Shown in pieces: positions 1 to 6,524 of a stretch of 10,742 nt of DNA (its first letter is position 1; each line of letters opens with the position of its first letter). A program made the translations under genes and the position numbers. Source of the DNA: JAVBKA01 sp031546715 (GTDB taxonomy: Bacteria > Bacillota > Clostridia > Oscillospirales > UBA929); the NCBI GenBank assembly GCA_031546715.1, contig JAVBKA010000130.1:1-10742 (forward strand), in the 5' to 3' direction. The notes below the pieces were generated by a model. That model was not told where the DNA came from. It searched no databases and saw only the letters and a list, made by a program, of their open reading frames with translations.

Positions 1-527
1 GGCAATGCCATCATAACGACCTTTGGAAACGCCTCTGGTAAAATAACAAAATTCATGATTGTACCGTTTGACAAGAACTCACGAATAATTGCCAAAATAG
101 TAAGTGCGGCTGTGAATCCAAGTCCCATGGCTAAACCGTCAATCGCCGAATGAAACACATCATTTTTCGATGCAAAGGACTCAGCTCTAGCTAAGATAAT
201 GCAGTTTACAACGATTAGGGGAATAAATAAACCAAGGGATAAAGACAAGTCAGGCAGAAAAGCTTGAATTAACTGGTCAACGACGCTTACAAAGCCTGCA
301 ATTACTACGATAAACGATGCAATGCGAATCTTATCAGGAATAATTTTCCTTAGGGCAGAAATAATCGCATTCGAGCAGATAAGTACCGCAGTAGCGGCTA
401 AGCCCATGCCAATGGCATTTTGCAGAGTGGTTGAGGTTGCCATTGAAGGGCACATACCGAGAAGTAAAACAAAAACGGGGTTTTGTTCGACAAGACCGTC
501 ACGGAATTGAGCAATAACTTTTTTCAT
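1..527 (-). CDS. rnfE: Rnf complex membrane subunit RnfE (partial, C-terminus outside window)
   Basis: Reading the minus strand from the ATG at 527 gives 175 codons open to the window edge, so the C-terminus is missing. The product is a hydrophobic integral membrane protein of the RnfE/NqrD family. Visible family signatures are NPVFVLLLGMCPSMA near residues 16-30, then DKIRIASFIVVIAGF and a segment ending GLFIPLIVVNCIILARAE followed by FASKND. RnfE and RnfA form the paired membrane core of the ferredoxin:NAD+ oxidoreductase. The start is supported by GGAGGA about 7 nt upstream and by a TAATG overlap with the rnfG stop, so translation is probably coupled. The gene order predicts rnfA and rnfB next, beyond the left edge. 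Nothing looks broken. The NqrD paralogue is less likely because the neighbours are RnfC, RnfD and RnfG. Confidence 0.95.
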   Translation of the reverse strand, partial: MKKVIAQFRDGLVEQNPVFVLLLGMCPSMATSTTLQNAIGMGLAATAVLICSNAIISALRKIIPDKIRIASFIVVIAGFVSVVDQLIQAFLPDLSLSLGLFIPLIVVNCIILARAESFASKNDVFHSAIDGLAMGLGFTAALTILAIIREFLSNGTIMNFVILPEAFPKVVMMAL

Positions 528-1114
528 TATTTACTTCCTCCGTCACTCAAAACAAGGTCAAGGGCTTCATTGATTCCAGCGAGGACGGCTTTTGAAGATA
601 TAGTTGCGCCGGAAATAGCATCAACACCAGCCCCATATTTTAAGCCTTTAGTCTTGCCGATAAACTGTTGTAACCAGTCGGTATTCTTTATTTTAGTACC
701 AATACCGGGAGTTTCAGTATGGCTGATTACGCTTACACCAGTGATTTTTCCCGATAAATCGATACCAACCATCATCTTGACAGTTCCGCCGTATCCGCGC
801 GGTGCAACCTGAATTGCAAAGCCGATTGGTTCGCCGCCTTTTAGTCCCTGAAAAATTCTACTGTTCGGAGTTTCAACAAAACTGTCAGCTTCCAGAACCA
901 TTTTTCTGGATTTATCAGCAAGCTCTTTTTGGAAAGCTGCAATTCTAGGCGCAGTAACGTAATTAACGGCACCTAGAGTTAATGAAACGATAGCGCATAT
1001 AATAAACAAAACCAAGGTTAATAAAGGGATACCAGATGGGTCAAGTTTCTTTTTTACAACGAGTGCATCAGTATCAGAAGCTGCTTTACCTGCTGCCTGT
1101 TTAGCCATTCTCAT
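527..1114 (-). CDS. rnfG: Rnf complex FMN-binding subunit RnfG
   Basis: This 195-residue protein has one N-terminal membrane segment (about residues 29-52, after a basic stretch KKK) and an FMN-binding domain on the outer face. The C-terminal motif SGAT at residues 168-171 is the site where FMN is attached to threonine by a phosphoester bond in the RnfG/NqrC family, making Thr171 the predicted flavin site. HTETPGIGTKI (132-142) is another family signature. The subunit relays electrons within the Rnf complex. The ATG at 1114 is preferred over the second Met two codons later because AAGGAGG, inside the last codons of rnfD, lies 9 nt before it. The gene starts 4 nt after the rnfD stop, and its own stop overlaps the rnfE start by one base. 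Confidence 0.96.
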   Translation of the reverse strand: MRMAKQAAGKAASDTDALVVKKKLDPSGIPLLTLVLFIICAIVSLTLGAVNYVTAPRIAAFQKELADKSRKMVLEADSFVETPNSRIFQGLKGGEPIGFAIQVAPRGYGGTVKMMVGIDLSGKITGVSVISHTETPGIGTKIKNTDWLQQFIGKTKGLKYGAGVDAISGATISSKAVLAGINEALDLVLSDGGSK

Positions 1115-1118
1115 TCAC

Positions 1119-2159
1119 TTAACCCTCCTTCTTTTTAGCTGATTTCTGGCTTGAAAGCTTCTCCCTCAAACCTGCGAAAGGCTTAACACCAAAGCGTCTT
1201 GGCATTCCCATCTTGTCGAGCATCCAAACGATAGTATTCATCAAAAGAATTGCGAAGCAGACACCTTCTGGATAGCCGCCGAATTCACGAATAAATATGG
1301 ATAACAAGCCGCACCCAATACCAAAAATAAGCTGACCGCGCTTTGTAACTGGGCTGGTAGCATAGTCTGTAGCCATAAAAACCGCACCAAGTACTAAGCC
1401 GCCAGTGCAAAGTGAATAAAGCATCCATTCAAATGCATTTACTCCTGAAGGGCTTGTGAAATATGAGACTACGGCGACTGTGCCAAGCATTGCAATAGGG
1501 ATTCTCGGCGTAATAACCTTTCTTACAATCAGGTACAAGCCGCCCAGCAGAAGCAATAGTGCGCTTGTTTCGCCGATGCTTCCAGAAATTTCGCCGAAGA
1601 ATAATTCTTTCAGCGGGATATTTGGAATCAGGTTATTTTTCATTTCATTAAGCGGTGTAGCAACTGATTGAAGGTCTGGCAGGTTAATCAGTGGCAAATC
1701 TCCGCCCATATATGTCGGTTGAGAATATTTAATATATGGGGCAAAGGAAATCATTAAGAAAGCACGGGCAGCTAAAGCAGGGTTAAGAAAGTTTTTACCT
1801 AGACCGCCGTAAAGCTGCTTTACGATAACGATAGCGAAAAAAGCTCCGACAACCGGAATCCAGTACGGCGTGGCTACAGGAAGTGTAAAGGCCAGCAAAA
1901 TACCTGTGACAACTGCCGATAAATCGCCGACAGTATTGGATTTTTTGAGGATTTTACGGTACAAATACTCAAAAACTACACAGGATACAACGCTCACGCA
2001 GGTCATTGTCAGCGCACGGAAGCCAAAGAAATATGTTCCGATTGCAAGGGGGAAAAATAGCGCAATGCAAACGTCCAGCATTATGGAGCGAGTGTTTTCA
2101 TCAGTTTTAACATGAGGGGAGGATGAAACAGATAACTGCTTATTCACTTCATTAGTCAT
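1119..2159 (-). CDS. rnfD: Rnf complex membrane flavoprotein subunit RnfD
   Basis: This 346-residue polytopic membrane protein belongs to the RnfD/NqrB family. Recognisable blocks are GGLGKNFLNPALAARAFL (118-135), SIGETSALLLLLGGLYL (194-210) and ATDYATSPVTKRG (263-275). Hydrophobic segments occur throughout from about residue 28 to 312, and the C-terminus is basic. Family members carry a covalent FMN on a threonine in an S(G/x)AT-like motif; here the best candidate is SVATPL with Thr168. With RnfG it forms the membrane flavin path of the ferredoxin:NAD+ oxidoreductase, and it takes part in ion translocation. The ATG lies 2 nt after the rnfC stop, with AAGGGCGG as a modest ribosome site inside rnfC, consistent with translational coupling. 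NqrB is less likely given the RnfC and RnfG neighbours. Confidence 0.96.
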   Translation of the reverse strand: MTNEVNKQLSVSSSPHVKTDENTRSIMLDVCIALFFPLAIGTYFFGFRALTMTCVSVVSCVVFEYLYRKILKKSNTVGDLSAVVTGILLAFTLPVATPYWIPVVGAFFAIVIVKQLYGGLGKNFLNPALAARAFLMISFAPYIKYSQPTYMGGDLPLINLPDLQSVATPLNEMKNNLIPNIPLKELFFGEISGSIGETSALLLLLGGLYLIVRKVITPRIPIAMLGTVAVVSYFTSPSGVNAFEWMLYSLCTGGLVLGAVFMATDYATSPVTKRGQLIFGIGCGLLSIFIREFGGYPEGVCFAILLMNTIVWMLDKMGMPRRFGVKPFAGLREKLSSQKSAKKKEG

Positions 2160-2161
2160 GT

Positions 2162-3484
2162 TTAACCGCCCTTCTTTTTCGCGTCGTTAATTTTTTGCTT
2201 ACCTGTTCGGAAGCTTTGAACCAGATGAAGCCTTCCGGGGCAAATGTATGAGCAACAGCCGCATTCGATGCAGTCCATAATGCGCTGTTTTTCAAGCAGT
2301 TCAAGGTTATCTTTACGTTCGTACATATACAAATAAATCGGTAGTAGACGAACCGGACAAACTGAGACGCATTTTCCGCAGCGGATACATGTTGAATCGC
2401 TGGCTAATACGGCATCGTTATGGGCAAAAGCCAGCAGGGCGTTTGTGCCCTTTATAACAGGAACGGACAAGCTATGCTGAGCAACTCCCATCATAGGACC
2501 GCCCATTAACACTTTATATGTAGTTTCGCGGAAACCTCCTGTTGCAAGAAACACAGTTTCAATAGGAGTTCCGATGCGTACTGATAAATTTTTCGGATTA
2601 CTGACGGCACTGCCAGAAACCGTAACTATGCGCCTCATCAAAGGTAAGCCCGCAGTAACGGCACGGTGGATTGCGGCAGTGGTATCAATGTTGAAAACGG
2701 CGCAGCCCGTTGAAGCAGGAAGTGCGCCTGGAGCAATTTCTTTGTCTGCAACAGCGACAATCAGTTGCTTTTCTGCGCCCTGCGGGTATCTAGTCGGCAA
2801 AACCTTAATTGAAATGCCTGTGCCTTTTTTAGGAAGCATCTTCCGCATGGATTCGATTGCTTCACGTTTGTTGGATTCTATTGCGATAACGGCAGAATTC
2901 AGTCCGAAAATTTTCATTAAGACCTTTAAGCCGCCGATAATTTCTTCGGGAGCTTCCAGCATTAACCTATAGTCAGAAGTGATGTATGGTTCGCATTCGC
3001 AGCCGTTGACAATAATTGTGTCAACTTTGCCGATTCCTGAACGAATTTTTGTATGGGTTGGGAATGCCGCTCCGCCTAGACCAACAATGCCCGCATCACG
3101 AATGATTTGCAGCAATTGTTCACTGGTAAGAGACTCAAACGAGCCATAGGGACGTATTGATTCACTTAAAGTGTCATTTCCGTCATTTTCGATGATAACG
3201 GACAAAACAGAGCTTCCGTTAGGGTGCGGACGAGGCTCAATGGCAAGAACCTTACCAGAAACAGGGGAGTGAATCGGCGCAGATACGGGAGCTTGCGAGT
3301 CTCCGATGAGCTGTCCCATAAAAACTGCTTGACCTTCTCTGACAATTGGCTCACAAGGCGCGCCAATGTGCAGTGACATAGGTATAATAAGCTGCTCAGG
3401 TGGGGGAAGTGCTTCAATTGGCTTATGCTTTGTTGCAAGTTTTGCGTCATCTGGGTGAATACCGCCGCTAAAAGCTGAAAGCAT
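2162..3484 (-). CDS. rnfC: Rnf complex NADH-binding iron-sulfur subunit RnfC
   Basis: This 440-residue peripheral subunit binds NAD(H) and exchanges electrons with the membrane part of the Rnf complex. The N-terminus has the RnfC signature GGIHP (7-11), followed by a biotinyl/lipoyl-like fold (VSAPIHSPVSGKV, 67-79). The complex-I 51-kDa-like flavin/NADH region has GLGGAAFPTHTK (135-146) and CECEPYITSDYRLMLE (162-177). Two ferredoxin-type 4Fe-4S motifs close the protein: C366-C369-C372-C376 and C405-C408-C411-C415, each followed by Pro. At 440 residues it is the usual length for Firmicute RnfC and lacks the long Ala/Lys-rich tail of proteobacterial forms. The ATG at 3484 is supported by GGAGGT 7 nt upstream. 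It is the first gene of the rnf operon and follows a long structured leader. Confidence 0.97.
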   Translation of the reverse strand: MLSAFSGGIHPDDAKLATKHKPIEALPPPEQLIIPMSLHIGAPCEPIVREGQAVFMGQLIGDSQAPVSAPIHSPVSGKVLAIEPRPHPNGSSVLSVIIENDGNDTLSESIRPYGSFESLTSEQLLQIIRDAGIVGLGGAAFPTHTKIRSGIGKVDTIIVNGCECEPYITSDYRLMLEAPEEIIGGLKVLMKIFGLNSAVIAIESNKREAIESMRKMLPKKGTGISIKVLPTRYPQGAEKQLIVAVADKEIAPGALPASTGCAVFNIDTTAAIHRAVTAGLPLMRRIVTVSGSAVSNPKNLSVRIGTPIETVFLATGGFRETTYKVLMGGPMMGVAQHSLSVPVIKGTNALLAFAHNDAVLASDSTCIRCGKCVSVCPVRLLPIYLYMYERKDNLELLEKQRIMDCIECGCCSYICPGRLHLVQSFRTGKQKINDAKKKGG

Positions 3485-3542
3485 GACTAACCTCCATTGT
3501 AGGAATTTATTTGCATTTTGTTAAGTAAGCGCGGATTAACCC

Positions 3543-3572
3543 ATTAGAGAAAATATGATTGCATATTCTCAA
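3543..3572 (-). promoter_or_regulatory. Candidate second rnf promoter (P2), weak
   Basis: On the minus strand TTGAGA (3572-3567) and TCTAAT (3548-3543) are 18 nt apart, each matching five of six sigma-A consensus bases. Transcription would start near 3536 and give rnfC a short leader of about 50 nt. The site begins inside the T-run of the upstream hairpin and overlaps an imperfect hairpin (3547-3570: GAGAATATG, loop CAAT, CATATTTTCTC). Such matches occur by chance in AT-rich DNA, so this is only a candidate. It matters because it decides whether the upstream RNA is a leader or a separate gene. Confidence 0.3.
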
Positions 3573-3712
3573 AAAAGCACAGACCAACAGTAATGCCTGC
3601 CAAGGCATTGCTGAGTGCCAGAGCGGAAGGGTTGATGGAGAGTGATGTTTCTTAAACTTATTTCGCTAAAAGCCATGCGCACTCTCTTTAGCGCAAATTG
3701 GCATTTAAGCAT
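3569..3712 (-). CDS. Doubtful 47-codon frame inside the rnf leader
   Basis: An ATG at 3712, three bases after the predicted P1 start, opens a 47-codon frame ending with TGA at 3571-3569, within the T-run and just past it. The peptide would be basic, with three Cys (residues 4, 36, 42) and one Trp (43), ending HYCWSVLF. No Shine-Dalgarno site precedes either the first ATG or the second one (Met13), and a frame this long is not rare by chance. It overlaps every hairpin of the leader, so if translated, ribosomes would unfold them, as in attenuation by a leader peptide. More likely it is an open frame over structured RNA. I recognise no family. Confidence 0.12.
   Translation of the reverse strand: MLKCQFALKRVRMAFSEISLRNITLHQPFRSGTQQCLGRHYCWSVLF
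3571..3618 (-). terminator. Hairpin plus T-run in the rnf leader (possible attenuator)
   Basis: On the minus strand CAG-C-AATGCCT (3613-3603), loop TGGC, and AGGCATT-A-CTG (3598-3588) form an 11-position stem with one C-A mismatch. An outer GCAC/GTGC pair (3618-3615 with 3580-3577) closes it directly before TTTTTT (3576-3571). A 7-nt one-sided bulge between inner and outer stems makes it a less than ideal intrinsic terminator, so strength is uncertain. The T-run and the upstream promoter favour action on the minus strand. Placed 87 nt before rnfC, it would stop or attenuate transcription from P1. Confidence 0.4.
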
Positions 3713-3715
3713 ATC
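3571..3715 (-). ncRNA. Candidate structured leader or small RNA upstream of rnfC
   Basis: This interval runs from the predicted start of promoter P1 to the end of the T-run. It holds three pairings that cannot all coexist. (A) CGCTAAA 3693-3687 pairs with TTTAGCG 3670-3664. (B) GAGAGTG 3686-3680, inside the loop of A, pairs with CACTCTC 3644-3638, so A and B together have pseudoknot topology. (C) GCCA 3702-3699 and GCGC 3694-3691 pair with TGGC 3675-3672 and GCGC 3680-3677, competing with both. In addition TGCCAA at 3703-3698 is complementary to TTGGCA at 3603-3598, the top of the downstream hairpin. I could not match it to the cobalamin, SAM-I, FMN, glycine, c-di-GMP-I or T-box consensus from memory. 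It may be a riboswitch-like leader, an independent RNA of about 145 nt, or a repeat-derived element. Boundaries are inferred. Confidence 0.4.
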
Positions 3716-3721
3716 GTTCAC

Positions 3722-3750
3722 ATTATATACATAAACACTCAAAATATCAA
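3722..3750 (-). promoter_or_regulatory. Sigma-A promoter P1 upstream of rnfC
   Basis: TTGATA (3750-3745) and a perfect TATAAT (3727-3722) are separated by exactly 17 nt on the minus strand, close to the vegetative consensus. Transcription should begin near 3715, which leaves a leader of about 230 nt before the rnfC ATG. The promoter lies about 60 nt beyond the terminator of the ftsK operon, so rnf is an independent transcription unit. I found no complete operator at this site. Confidence 0.8.
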
Positions 3751-3813
3751 GAGTTAAGGGAGAAAAAAACTAATTATTTTCTTTCAAAGCTTCAAAAATA
3801 AGCAAAAATGAGA

Positions 3814-3839
3814 CAAAAAAAGGGAGGTTTTACTCCCTT
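3814..3839 (-). terminator. Intrinsic terminator of the dnaG-sigA-ftsK gene train
   Basis: On the minus strand AAGGGAG (3839-3833), loop TAAAAC (3832-3827) and CTCCCTT (3826-3820) form a perfect 7-bp stem, running directly into a T-tract down to 3814. It sits about 86 nt after the ftsK stop and about 60 nt before promoter P1. It is a canonical Rho-independent terminator for the right-hand operon. The T-tract is on this strand only, so it is not an evident bidirectional terminator. Confidence 0.92.
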
Positions 3840-3925
3840 CAAGGTTTTTGAAAAATGGTACAATTCAAAAAAACATAATATATAGAAGAAATCTGTCGGA
3901 AACTAAATCACTCTGGGGATAAAAC
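3840..3925 (-). other. ftsK 3' untranslated stretch, no feature seen
   Basis: This AT-rich stretch lies between the ftsK stop (TAG at 3928-3926) and its terminator. I see no convincing hairpin, promoter or reading frame in it on either strand. Confidence 0.5.
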
Positions 3926-6520
3926 CTAATTATCCTTTGCCTTCAATTCATCCCATTGAGCCTTGCTGACGAGAATTTTGCGAGGTTTTGCACCCTCAGT
4001 TGGTCCGACAATGCCGCGCTCCTCCATTAAATCCATAAGTCTGGCGGCTCTTGCATATCCAAGCTTAAGTCTTCGTTGGAGGAAGGAAACTGAGCCTTGC
4101 CCTGTTTCGATGATAATATCTATGGCGGCGGGGAGCATATCGTCAAATCCAACGTCCTCAGAAGTTGTGGCACTATTTGACGACGATGTCGCAGAAACCT
4201 TGGCGTCTGGGCCTTTTTCAAGATGCTCGAGAACATCAGAGGCGTACTCGGTTTTATACGTATTTTTGATGAACTCAACGATTTTAGCAACTTCGTCATC
4301 ACTAATAAAGCAGCCTTGAACACGGTTAGGCTTAGGCGCGCCAACAGGGAAGTACATCATGTCGCCCTTACCGATAAGCTTTTCTGCACCGCCTTGGTCA
4401 AGAATGATGCGACTGTCTAGGTTTGAAGCAACGGCAAAAGCAATTCTCGAAGGAGTATTTGCCTTAATGATACCAGTAACAACCTGCGCAGTGGGGCGTT
4501 GAGTCGCTAAAATGAGGTGAACGCCGCAGGCGCGAGCTTTTTGCGCGATTCGGGCGACAGAGGTTTCAATCTCCTTCTTCGCAATCATCATTAAATCTGC
4601 CATCTCGTCGATAATAACAATAATTCGAGGCATTTTAGGTGTACCCGGCTCACCTTTAATTGATTCATTGTAGCCGTCGATATCGCGCTTGCCGCGCTCC
4701 ATTAGAAGAGCAAAACGCCGCTCCATCTCAACGACTGCCCATTCTAACGCAGCAGCAGCCTTTTTCATATCAGTTACAACAGGAACTAAAAGATGGGGTA
4801 TTCCGTTGTAAATTCCAAGCTCAACCATTTTCGGGTCAACCATAATCAGCCTAACGTCCTCAGGGGAGGCTTTGTAGAGTAGTGAAATAATAAGCGTGTT
4901 CATACAAACTGACTTACCTGAGCCAGTAGTACCAGCAATAAGCAGGTGAGTAAGCTTTGCAATGTCACCGACTATATTTTGACCGCTGATATCACGCCCT
5001 ACAGCAAAGGTTGTAGGACTGTTTTTTGACTGAAATTCCTGAGAATCCATGACATCACGAGCATATACAACGCTGACTTGTTTATTCGGCACCTCAACGC
5101 CCACAACGTTCGCCTTGCTTTGAACAGGGGAAATATTAACTCCAGGCGCACCAAGAGACAGGGCTATGTCATTTGAGAGATTTGTTAAACTCGAGAGCTT
5201 GGTACCTGTTTCGAGCTCCAGTTCAAAACGTGAAACTGTTGGACCTTTTGTGATGGTAATAAGCTTTGCACCAATTCCAAAGCTGTTAAGCACCTCAATA
5301 AGCCTATGTGCGCTTGCACGTAAGTCCTCGGAGGACTCCACGGCTTGCCCAGGCTTAGGCCCGTTTAGTAAGCTTACAGGTGGATACTTATAGGGAGGCG
5401 GCACAGGCTTAGTAACCTCGTACTGCGGAGGCTCTAGGACAGGAGTTTCCATAGCTACAACAGGTTCAACCTCAACAGGACGGGGCTCGGCAAACAGCTT
5501 ATTTGATTCTGCAATATTTTCAATCGGTAGCTCCGCTTCGTCAATGTCTTCGTCAACAACTTCTGCAACATCAACGATTTCGCCAGTTTCAGGGGAAATG
5601 TACGTAGGCTTGTCGAAGTGAAAAACCTGCGGGAGCTGAAATGGGGGCTTCTTTTTGTTGAGGATTTCAGCAGGTGTCGCAAGCTCTGTAGGCTTTGGTT
5701 CAATATTTACTGGAATGGGCTTGGTTTCAAAAGGAACAGGGGAGACAGGCGGCTCAGCGGCTTTTTGAGGGGGCTTAAGCTTGGCTTCGTCGTCGCCGAG
5801 ATAGATAGGGATATCGTAATCGGAACGTTTAGCCTTTTTGGAAAAAGGTGGTTCTGATGGCTTGACGGGACTCTCCATATGAGTTTTTAAAGATTCTGTC
5901 AGCTTGTCCGACGGAGGAGTAACCTCATAGATTCTCTTTTTTCTTGCACGTAGATTGTCATATATAGTTACGACGGAAAGGCGGAAAATCACTAAAATCA
6001 GGGCAATAATGCATATGAATAGCACAAATCCCGCACCGATTTTGCTTATTAGTACCGACAGGCTCTCCGAAAGAAATCCCGAAAGTGCACCCGCGCTTTT
6101 CATAGCCTGACCGTCAACATAAAGCTGCGGAAACATGCGGACGTTATAGGTGTATACTTGCTTTGAGAGTAAGACATGAAATAACGAACCGATGATAATC
6201 GGGAAAAGGGTTAGGCAAAAAATGCGCAACTTAACAGGCTTACCTCTATGAAAGAGTAAAGCCATTGACGCAAAGAAAAAGGCAAGCCAAGCTACAAAAA
6301 AGCCGTAACCAAGCATTCCTCTTAAGAATTCGCCCAGAAAATTCAAAAAAAAGGCTCTTACGCCAAACATATACAGAAGCGAGAACAGTCCCAGTAAAAA
6401 ACAAACCAAAGAACCGACTTCTCTTCGAATCGGCTTTTGTGACGCTGTTGCTTTTTTAGCTGTTGCAGTAGCAGTGGTTGCAGGTTTTTGAGCACTTTTC
6501 TTTCTCTTCGGTGCCGCCAC
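3926..6520 (-). CDS. ftsK: DNA translocase FtsK/SpoIIIE
   Basis: This 864-residue septal DNA pump moves chromosomal DNA through the closing septum (FtsK role) or into the forespore (SpoIIIE role). Numbered from the GTG at 6520: a basic Ala/Thr/Lys-rich start, four membrane segments (about 36-60, 71-90, 98-118, 162-184), a Pro/Glu-rich linker (about 200-390), then the RecA-like motor. Walker A is GTTGSGKS (530-537) and Walker B IIVIIDE (633-639). ATQRPTAQVVTG (672-683) is also typical. The C-terminal winged-helix gamma domain (about 790-864, with GQGSVSFLQRRLKLGYARAA) reads DNA polarity sequences. The frame extends to an ATG at 6595, but that would overlap uppP by 71 nt. The GTG lies 4 nt after the uppP stop and has AAGGGG 7 nt upstream, so it is preferred. 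Sequence alone does not separate FtsK from SpoIIIE. Confidence 0.96.
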   Translation of the reverse strand: MAAPKRKKSAQKPATTATATAKKATASQKPIRREVGSLVCFLLGLFSLLYMFGVRAFFLNFLGEFLRGMLGYGFFVAWLAFFFASMALLFHRGKPVKLRIFCLTLFPIIIGSLFHVLLSKQVYTYNVRMFPQLYVDGQAMKSAGALSGFLSESLSVLISKIGAGFVLFICIIALILVIFRLSVVTIYDNLRARKKRIYEVTPPSDKLTESLKTHMESPVKPSEPPFSKKAKRSDYDIPIYLGDDEAKLKPPQKAAEPPVSPVPFETKPIPVNIEPKPTELATPAEILNKKKPPFQLPQVFHFDKPTYISPETGEIVDVAEVVDEDIDEAELPIENIAESNKLFAEPRPVEVEPVVAMETPVLEPPQYEVTKPVPPPYKYPPVSLLNGPKPGQAVESSEDLRASAHRLIEVLNSFGIGAKLITITKGPTVSRFELELETGTKLSSLTNLSNDIALSLGAPGVNISPVQSKANVVGVEVPNKQVSVVYARDVMDSQEFQSKNSPTTFAVGRDISGQNIVGDIAKLTHLLIAGTTGSGKSVCMNTLIISLLYKASPEDVRLIMVDPKMVELGIYNGIPHLLVPVVTDMKKAAAALEWAVVEMERRFALLMERGKRDIDGYNESIKGEPGTPKMPRIIVIIDEMADLMMIAKKEIETSVARIAQKARACGVHLILATQRPTAQVVTGIIKANTPSRIAFAVASNLDSRIILDQGGAEKLIGKGDMMYFPVGAPKPNRVQGCFISDDEVAKIVEFIKNTYKTEYASDVLEHLEKGPDAKVSATSSSNSATTSEDVGFDDMLPAAIDIIIETGQGSVSFLQRRLKLGYARAARLMDLMEERGIVGPTEGAKPRKILVSKAQWDELKAKDN

Positions 6521-6524
6521 GGTT

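Noticed and set aside
2574..2972. 132-codon plus-strand frame opposite rnfC
   Set aside because: It lies wholly inside rnfC, whose product has all family motifs. It has no recognisable domain and is a shadow frame.
3512..3539. Rex (NADH-sensing repressor) operator upstream of rnfC
   Set aside because: Only one half-site-like TTGTTAA is present on the plus strand near 3518; the inverted partner at the right spacing is missing.
3593..3655. Twenty-codon plus-strand frame in the rnf leader region
   Set aside because: It is very short, has no ribosome site or promoter on that strand, and overlaps hairpins whose T-run and promoter point to the minus strand.
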